The translations under genes and the position numbers were made by a program. Source: Phyllostachys edulis (lineage: Eukaryota; Streptophyta; Magnoliopsida; Poales; Poaceae). From it: a DNA stretch of 64,000 bases. The stretch spans positions 112,194,412 to 112,258,411 of the forward strand of contig CM070562.1 in NCBI GenBank assembly GCA_036346405.1, written 5' to 3'. How positions within the stretch are numbered: position 1 is the stretch's first letter; every line of letters starts with the position of its first letter. Below are positions 57,288 to 64,000 of this stretch, in pieces. The notes beneath the pieces are model-generated. The model saw only the letters and a program-made list of their open reading frames with translations, had not been told where the DNA came from and made no database searches.

Positions 57288-57717
57288 TGTTGTAGGTGTA
57301 AAAACTGAATATGAGTGAGGGGGGGGGACGTCGGTGTCGATGGGCCAACGTCCACGAGAGTAAAAAATGACACGAGGATTTATACAGGTTCGGGGGTCCG
57401 AGAGGACCGCCCTACTCCTGTTGGTGAGCCAACAGAGGGTTACCTCCGGAGAGGAAGCCCTCGATGGCTCACAAGTTTTAATATGCTTCTTCATTGCTTA
57501 AGAGAGCTCTCCCTCAAATGAGAAATACATGGGATATTTACAGGCTCTTGGGCCTGTACAAATGACGGGAATACCCCTCAGTGAGATAACTAGCCTATGA
57601 GTACAAGTGAGGGGTATTATAGTCCTTTCTAAGCAATTACATTTCTGGATCCGTTAAGCAGGTGTTAACCTAGTGGGGTGGGTCCTACTGGTAAGAGGAT
57701 GAAATATTCTTCCAACA
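57288..57717 (-). repeat. 430-bp LTR of another retroelement (element C, 3' LTR)
   Basis: On the minus strand it starts TGTTGGAAGA at 57717 and ends CCTACAACA at 57288 (5-bp inverted termini TGTTG...CAACA). It contains CCTGTATAAATCC (TATA-like) and TTCGGGGGTCCGAGAGG words common to grass gypsy LTRs. A purine-rich GGCAGGGGGG tract lies just outside at 57718-57735, which marks it as a 3' LTR with the body to the right. Flanks do not match each other, as expected for one LTR of a full element. Confidence 0.6.
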
Positions 57718-58109
57718 GTAGCCCCCCCTGCCCCTTGGTGTTTTGGGGGAAACACCAAAAGGAGCAGTCTTGAATTGTGCCTGTCATGCAGTATTTCAGA
57801 AGAGTTATGGTGGATTTGAATGTTGGTCACGTCCGAAAATATGCAACGAAAATACCACACTAAGCCCAACTGGATTGCCACCATCAAATTTGGCACTTTG
57901 GAATTTTTCTTGTCCTTACTCGGTCTCTGCGCTAGTTCTAGAGAAACCGAGAAGTGCTCGGCTTTGTCCAAGAAAAATTCCAACACCGGATGCTATGCCG
58001 TAGGGCGCTTGGACGGGCGGCCGCAGGGCACGTGCGAGCTGGGTGTCGTGAGTGTGGCGCCATGAAGTGGCGATCAGGGCATGTAAAGTGCGCGCGCAGT
58101 CTTGGTAGC

Positions 58110-59260
58110 AGAGCGCGGTGTGGAGGCGCTGGCCATGAGAACGGTGCGCGGTAGCCTTGCACGAGGGCGCGACACAGGAGGATGCGAGGCCACCGTGAGG
58201 GTACGAGGCCCCGAGAGCGCGTGGCACTGAGGCGCGAGACCTCGACGTCGCGAGGGCGTGAGGGCACCACGATAGCGCGAGGCCCCGAGGGCCCGAGGGT
58301 GTGAGGGCTTGACACCGCGAGGTCCGAGGGCACCACGAGGGTGTGAGGCCCCGAGGCGCGAGGGCTCGACGCCATGAGGCGAGGCACGAGGCCCGTGGTC
58401 GAGGCCTCGACACCGCGAGGCCCCGAGGCGTGAGGGATGACGTCAGAAGGCCGCGAGGGTGCGAGGCCCCGAGGCGCGGGGCCCCGAGGCGTGAGGGCCC
58501 GAGGCCTCGAGGAGTGAGGGCTCGATGCCACAAGGGCATGAGGCCCCAGGGCCCCAAGGCTCGAGGGCTCGACGCCGTGAGGGCGCGAGGCCCTGACGTG
58601 CGAGGACTCAACGCCGCGAGGGTGCGAGGCCCCGAGGGCGCGAGGGTACAAGGTGTGAGGGCTTGACATCACGAGGCCGTAAGGACGCGAGGTCCCGAGG
58701 CACGAGGGCTTGACGCCACGAGGCCACGAGGGCTCGAGGCCCCAAGGAGCGAGGGTTCGACGCCGCGAGGGTGCGAGGACGTGGGCCCAAAGGCCGCGAG
58801 GCCCCGACGGGCGAGGGCACAAGGACGTGAGGTCCCGAGGCATGAGGGCTCGAGGGGGCGAGGCTGCAAGGCCCCAAGGCGCGAGGGCATGAGGCCACGA
58901 GGCCCCGAGACATGAGGGATCAACGCCGCGAGGTACCGAAGGCACGAGGGTGCGAGGCCCCGAGGTGCGAGGGCGTGAGGCTTCGACGCTGCGAGGGCGC
59001 GAGGCCTCGAGGCCCCAAGGGTGCGAGGGCGCGAGGACCCGAGGGCGTGAGGCCCCGAGGCGCGAGAGCTCGACGCCGTGAGGGCGTGAGGCCCAGTGGC
59101 GCGATGGCTCGACGTCACGAGGCCCCGAGGCACAGGGGCTCGACGCTGCGAGGGAGCGAGGCCCCGAGGCTTGAGGGCACGATGCCGTGAGGGCATGAGG
59201 GAGCGATGCCGTGGGGGCACGATTGCGCGAGGCCGCCAAGGCGTGGCCTCCAGGGAGCGG
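58110..59260. repeat. CpG-rich degenerate minisatellite
   Basis: Over about 1.1 kb, words GAGGCCCCGAGG, GCGAGGGCTCGACGCC and GCGAGGGCGCGAGG alternate with spacing near 35 and 70 bases. All copies are diverged. The lack of stops leaves long frames open (478 codons minus at 57938-59374, others in different phases). Repetitive Ala/Ser/Pro/Arg peptides show these are by-products. Confidence 0.9.
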
Positions 59261-59415
59261 CTGCCACGACATGGCTGCCAAGGTGTGGTTGATGGGGCGC
59301 AGCCGCCAGGACACGAGGTGGTGACGCCGAGGGGGATGCCGAAGGGGTGTCGGCGAGGCTGGAGGCTGCGCCAAGCCGGAGGTGGACTAGGCGTGGTGGC
59401 GACCCTTCGAGAGCA

Positions 59416-59694
59416 CTGAATGACCACTAGGGGTGGTAGCCCCAGTGGACTTGGAGGTGCCCATGAGGCTAACTCATGGGCACCTTGGACGTGTGCCCTC
59501 AACAATAAGTCACGGGCACGCCAGAGGCGCCCACGAGGCTAAGTCGTGGGGCACCGAATGGCCACTAGGGGTGGTAGCCCCTAGTGGACTTGGAGATGCC
59601 CATGAGGCTAACTCATGGGCACCTTGGACGTGTGCCCTCGACAGTAAATCACGGGCACAACAGTGGTGCCCACAAGGCTAAGTCGTGGGGCACC
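59416..59694. repeat. 139-bp direct duplication
   Basis: Two copies, about 59416-59554 and 59555-59694, containing CACTAGGGGTGGTAGCCCC, TGCCCATGAGGCTAACTC and AAGTCGTGGGGCACC, with about a dozen differences. Confidence 0.9.
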
Positions 59695-59834
59695 GAACTA
59701 TGAGGGCGATGGAGCCCTTTTACCCCGTAGGCGGGTTTTTTGTGGTGATCGGGAATGCATGAGAATGGTTAACTCTTGCCAAGCAATGGAACTAGGCGTG
59801 CGAGGACCTAGAGGTCATTCGGCATGTGGCCTAG

Positions 59835-60918
59835 TGTAACATCCCAATTTTCGGAGCCTTTTTGAAAAATTTTCAAAACTCAAAAGTAACCATTTGGTTC
59901 TGTCTTTTGCTCAAGCTTAACCTGGAATTTTGGAAATTTGGAGATTTAACTTGAATAAATTGAACTCTAATTAACCTTTTTGGTTGATCTTGAGTTGTTA
60001 GTGCTCTTCGGCTTTAGCTTTCCTTCTCTGGTTGCCCTGGGTACCCCTCGACCTCCCTTGTATTTAGATCTCCCTTAGGTCCCAGACCTCCCTTGTGTTT
60101 GGACCTCCCTTAGGTCCTAGACCTCCCTTGTGTTTGGATCTTTCCTTAGGTCCAAGCTCGGGTTTGTGTTTCAAATGTCCTTGTTAACCAAAAATCCAAA
60201 CTCGGGGTTGTGTGTTTCCTTTGGACCTCCCTGTGTCCTCTAGGACCTCCCTTGTGTTCGTTTGGACCTCCTATGTGCCCGATCGGACCTCCCGCCCGAT
60301 TTTGACCTTCATCGCTTTTGAACCGTTTGATTTGTGTTGGACGGTTGGATCTTGTCGACACGTTCGGACGGTCCGAACGTTCAAATTCTTTTGAACCCTT
60401 CGATTTCTTTTGAACGGCCTTGATCTGATGTAGCGTTCGCCTGGTCCGAACGTTCCCATCATTTTGAACCGCCTGATCTAGTTGAGTGGCCAAGATCGAG
60501 TGGTAGCTTCGAATGGTCCGAACGGCCCAATCGTTTTGACCTGTTCGATTGTGATCCAACAGCTCCCGCTCCTTTGTGCCTTATCTCGCTATCGCGGACC
60601 TTCCCTTGCGAGATCCTGACCGTCAGGACCTCCCCTTTGATTTGATTCGACCGTCAGGACCTCCCCTTGAGAGATCTGACCGTCAGGACCTCCCCTTTGA
60701 TTTGATCCGACCGTCAGGGCCTCCCCTTGAGAGATCTGACCGTCAGCACCTCCCCTTTGATTTGATCCGACCGTCAGGACCTCCCCTTGAGAGATCTGAC
60801 CGTCAGGACCTCCCCTTTGATTTGATCCGACCGTCAGGACCTCCCCTTTGATTTGATCTGACCGTTTGGACCTCCCCTTGAGAGATCCTTTGATTTGATC
60901 CGACTGTCAGGACCTCCC
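59835..60918 (+). mobile_element. LTR fragment, truncated by nested LTR
   Basis: Starts TGTAACATCCCAATTTTCGG, like the solo LTR start (51601, minus) and elements 1 and 2. After about 200 AT-rich bases it turns into short GGACCTCCC repeats and stops where the next LTR begins (60919). Candidate 5-bp duplication of the nested insertion: CTCCC at 60914-60918; the other side is outside the window. Confidence 0.6.
60040..60918. repeat. GGACCTCCC repeat array
   Basis: First irregular GACCTCCCTTGTGTTTGG units (60050-60290), then a stretch with GTTCGGACGGTCCGAAC inverted words (60360-60560), then a regular 60-base unit repeated about four times (60610-60860). The latter encodes a 20-residue repeat (DRQDLPFDLIRPSGPPLERS) only because 60 is divisible by three. 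Confidence 0.9.
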
Positions 60919-61800
60919 TGTAACAGCCCAAAGTTCTGTTACCAATTTAAAATTTAATTAAAATTATTATTTTGTTGGTCTTTCTGAAATTTGAAAGTGT
61001 TTGATTGCTTTATTTGAATTTATGAGATTTCAAAAGTCAAAAATAAAATTTCTTAAAGTTTTTGAAGTTTTATTTGAGTTAAAGTTGAAAAATAAAAATT
61101 TAATTATTTTCGGAATTTTAAAAGCTTTTTCCTAAATATTTTAAAGCCAAAATAATTTATTTACAAAATTAAAAGCCAACTTTAAGTTGGAATTATTTTA
61201 TTTAAGTCCAAAATAACTCTAGGAATTTCTGTGAATTTTTCTAGAATTTTTGGATTTTATTTGCTATTTTCTAAAGCCTTTTTGAATTAATCGGATTATT
61301 TAAATTCACAAACCAATTTAAAATCTTAAAAGCCTTTTGGGCCGAATTCACTTTGGACCGGCCCACTTCCTATGCTTTTCAGCCCGAGCCGGCTCGCACC
61401 ATGCCTCCCCTCTCTCTCCCAAACCCCCATCTATTCTCCACCGTCGGATGTAAATCCGACGGCAGCCGCTCCCGGCCTCCTCTCTCCCTCTCACTCCCGG
61501 CCCCACCCGCCAGCCACCCGGCCTCACTGCCGTGAGGGCCCTCCCGCACGCCTTCTCCCTCCCCACGTTCTTCTCCGTGCGGCCAAACCAGCGCAACCGC
61601 CATGGGCGCGTGTGGGAGCTCCGTCAACCGGCCTCCTCAGCTGCCCCGTCTCCCGCGTGACGAGCGCACGACCCGGCGCCCTCAACCGCCTCCACTCCCC
61701 CACGTTCTCCCTCTTCTCCACGCTCGGTTCGCCCCCGCGCCCAACCGTCGCGGCCACCACGACGCCGCGCATGATCTCCGCCCTCGCACCTCCCCTCGCC

Positions 61801-61810
61801 CTATAAAAGG
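61801..61810 (+). promoter_or_regulatory. TATA box of LTR at 60919
   Basis: CTATAAAAGG in a C-rich context, the clearest core promoter motif in the window; a start is expected near 61830. Confidence 0.7.
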
Positions 61811-62663
61811 GAGCACCGGGTGAGCCTCCTCCTCCTCATTGCAACCCCGCCACTCATTCCTCCTCTCTCCCCGTGAGCTCACCAGATTTCAAGTCTTAAA
61901 TCCGCCACGCAAGCACCCTGCCACCTCTAGCGCCGCCACCGCCGACGCTGCCTCCTCGCCCGCCAGTTGGGTTCGCCATGACATCATGGCCGGTGCTCAC
62001 TTCGCCTTCGCTGGAGCACCACGGGAGCGCCACATCGCCGTCAAGCCGAACCGCGCCGCCGCTTCTTCCTCGCCACCGGCTGCCTCCGTCCTCGCCTCGT
62101 CGTGTGGGTGAGCGCACCAAGACCGCCGCATCCTCCTCTTTCTTATGCGTGTCTTGCCTTGCGCATTGCAGTCAGAAGGCCGCGACCATCGGTCCTCGAC
62201 GCGGCCGCCTCGCCAACTTGCGAAGCACGCAGACGCCACCGCGATGCCACCTCAGCGTCGGATCCGACATGGATCCAACGTGTCGCCTTGTCACCGCAGC
62301 CCTCCTGAGCCAAAAGCCCGTGGGCTTAGTTCTTGTGGACCATGTCTATGACACGTGGGGCCCACACATCAGGAGATTATTTTAATTCCTTTAATCCTGA
62401 AAACCCTGTGGCTGATGTCACTCTTGCGCAATAATTAGATTTTCCTTTAGAAAAATAATTCGGGGAATTCGTTTAAAATGCAGATTTAGGATTTAAACTT
62501 GTAAAATTCATATCTTTTGCATTCAAACTCCGATTTGGGTGTTTCAAATTGCTAAAATCTTAGAAAATTATTATATAGCTAACTAAACTAAAATTATTTA
62601 ATTTGGAGTTCATTTGAATCTTCATTTGAATTTTGTTTGAATTTGGCTTATTTTCACGTTTAG

Positions 62664-62731
62664 ACTTCGACGATTCCGGGGAATTTGATTCTTCCGAAGA
62701 CTTAGAATTTCAAGACTTCAATGAAGGAAAG
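62664..62731 (+). other. Exon-like acidic segment in LTR (second family)
   Basis: After a TTTAG acceptor-like site, the sequence encodes DFDDSGEFDSSEDLEFQDF then NEGK, ending before a GTTACA donor-like site. Position and acidity match the DPQVDQDQEYQD segment in the element 1/2 LTRs although residues differ. Downstream at about 63925 this LTR also encodes CEHGSSAHPC, matching the conserved core of the acidic-tail ORF. Confidence 0.35.
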
Positions 62732-64000
62732 TTACATTCTTGATCATATTTGCACCCATTATTTTAAATTATTTAAATTATGTTTCAAATTATTATTGCA
62801 TGCTTATTTATATTCAGTAATTTAAATTCCTGTTTTAAATTCATAGATATGCCTAAATCCTTTGTATGGCCAAATTTGATAATTGAATCAAACAAATTGT
62901 CACCCTAGACAAAACCTGGTTGATACGACAGTATGAACTAGGATCATTTGGAAAACTTATGCTTAGCGATGCTTAGACCCTAAAATGTTTGATTTGGGGG
63001 ATTTCAGCCAAAAAATCAAATATTGTTTAAATTGTATCCATAACATTGGTGTGTTATGGAGGTTTATAAATGACTTTGCAAAATAAAATAAAATGATGGT
63101 TTATACTTGGTGAAATGGTTTATGCGGATGGTGCATGTTTATGCACCTGCTCAATCTAGTTAGGTAGAGGCCTGGGGTTTTGTGGAAAGTCGCCCAAGTC
63201 GATTAAGGACCGACCTCCGAGCTGCCTTTGCTATGCCTATAATGGGCTATGCCACATCGTACTACCACATGTCCTGAGTATGGGTAGGGGACCTGGCTGA
63301 CTAATTTGCAATGTTCCACCGTGGTCGTTCCCTTCAGATGCAGTGGATAGTCATGTTACGACCTATGTTAGTCCCACCTGGCGCAAGAGGGGGCCCGAAC
63401 CCGGAGGTTTTCATTCCAAAGGGGGTGGCGAAACCTTAGCGAGGGTAATCTGCGGTGGAATGACGCGTGTAAAGGCCTTGACACGTGCTCTAGACCGCTT
63501 ATCTAAGGTAGTGGCGGTGGCATAGATATCTGACAAACTAGAGAATTCTTGTCATGTGGGTAAGTTGTACAACCTCTGCAGAGTGTAAAACTATTGAATA
63601 GCAGCGTCATGATCATGGACATGCTAGCAAAGCCACTCAAAGTTAGACTTGGATTTTGATTTCAAAAGACTTTATCAACTGGTTTATTCAAATGGGAATT
63701 GGGCGGGAAGCCATGTGATAGGAGGGTATCCTTCACCATTCATGTGTGAATGTTATCTGACTATAAAATTGAGAATTTATAAAATAAATTTTAGTATTGG
63801 AATAATTGCTTTGGAACTTAGTACAAGTATTTAAAGAAAATGCTGCTTTATGCAAATTCAACCAATAAGCCTTCCTTTGAAATATCCTTTATGCATGCAT
63901 TAAATCTGTTACTTGACGGGTGTAACTTGCGAGCACGGTAGTAGTGCTCATCCTTGCTTATTGCAAATAATTTCAGAGGAGAAGGACTTTGCCACCGGTG

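Larger units (their letters stand above)
57718..59834 (-). mobile_element. Element C internal region, partial
   Basis: Sequence right of the 430-bp LTR up to the LTR that starts at 59835. It has no recognisable gag or pol; it is dominated by a CpG-rich minisatellite (58110-59260) and a duplicated 139-bp unit. The 5' part of the element, if present, lies beyond the nested LTRs. Assignment rests on position and the polypurine tract. Confidence 0.35.
60919..64000 (+). mobile_element. LTR (5' 3.1 kb), runs off window
   Basis: Starts TGTAACAGCCCAAAG. Layout: AT-rich start, GC-rich leader (61340-62300) around a strong TATA box, AT-rich middle with the exon-like acidic segment (62664-62731), a block matching the solo LTR (63180-63420, inverse of 49840-50060), and an EHGSSAH-encoding end (63925-64000). 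The LTR end and internal region lie outside. Frames of up to 144 codons in the leader are open on both strands and not supported as genes. Confidence 0.75.

Noticed and set aside
57938..59374. 478-codon ORF as a real protein gene
   Set aside because: It spans a degenerate minisatellite, other phases are open too, and the peptide is a low-complexity Ala/Ser/Pro/Arg repeat.
60576..60851. 20-residue repeat protein
   Set aside because: Direct translation of a 60-base tandem repeat; no start context, no stop-bounded domain and no relatives.
60610..60860. CRISPR-like array
   Set aside because: Units are contiguous tandem repeats without unique spacers, in a plant genome.

Overview
This is nuclear DNA of a grass (Poaceae). 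It is almost entirely nested transposable elements, with one recognisable conserved host gene, a MIR396 microRNA precursor on the minus strand at about 45990-46130. The evidence for a grass is chromovirus-type Ty3/gypsy elements with roughly 3.5-kb LTRs and an initiator-tRNA-Met primer site, CACTA transposons carrying host gene pieces, GC-rich leader sequences and abundant MITEs. The species cannot be fixed from the sequence alone. There are no bacterial, organellar, CRISPR or tRNA features.

Layout. 1-469: start of an LTR on the minus strand, cut by the window edge. 574-749: a perfect 83-bp-arm foldback. 750-2637: no gene seen. 2643-19571 (minus): Tekay/Del-like gypsy element 1, with target duplication GATTT, both LTRs, an extra ORF upstream of gag, and a single-frame gag-pol that is now dead; a 3645-bp CACTA element (8119-11763) sits in its RNase H region. 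19620-20231: 3' remnant of a LINE. 20958-38487 (plus): element 2 of the same family, with target duplication GATCT, head-to-head with element 1. Its upstream ORF is split by a hAT MITE (24694-24972). A 5211-bp CACTA (25530-30740) just before gag carries exons of a TRAF-type zinc-finger gene and an ABCG transporter. Its gag capsid region is replaced by an eight-knuckle zinc array, and its protease/RT core is missing.

38493-46700 is the least repetitive stretch and holds the MIR396 locus, a foldback MITE (43383-43620) and a retrotransposon-like relic. 46690-51882 holds two inverted copies of a palindromic MITE flanking an unclassified element; a solo LTR (49001-51601) split the second copy. 52740-54985 is GC-rich repeat-like DNA. 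54988-64000 is a stack: left end of a third CACTA, a small-LTR retroelement (57288 onward) containing a CpG-rich minisatellite, a truncated LTR starting at 59835, and inside that another LTR starting at 60919 that runs off the window.

The sister elements date and verify each other: the empty site for each CACTA insertion can be read in the other gypsy copy. The most unusual signals are short protein-like segments conserved inside the LTRs of several related families, the zinc-knuckle array in element 2, the shared loss of the integrase catalytic glutamate, the double gene capture in the second CACTA, and the perfect foldback near the left edge.
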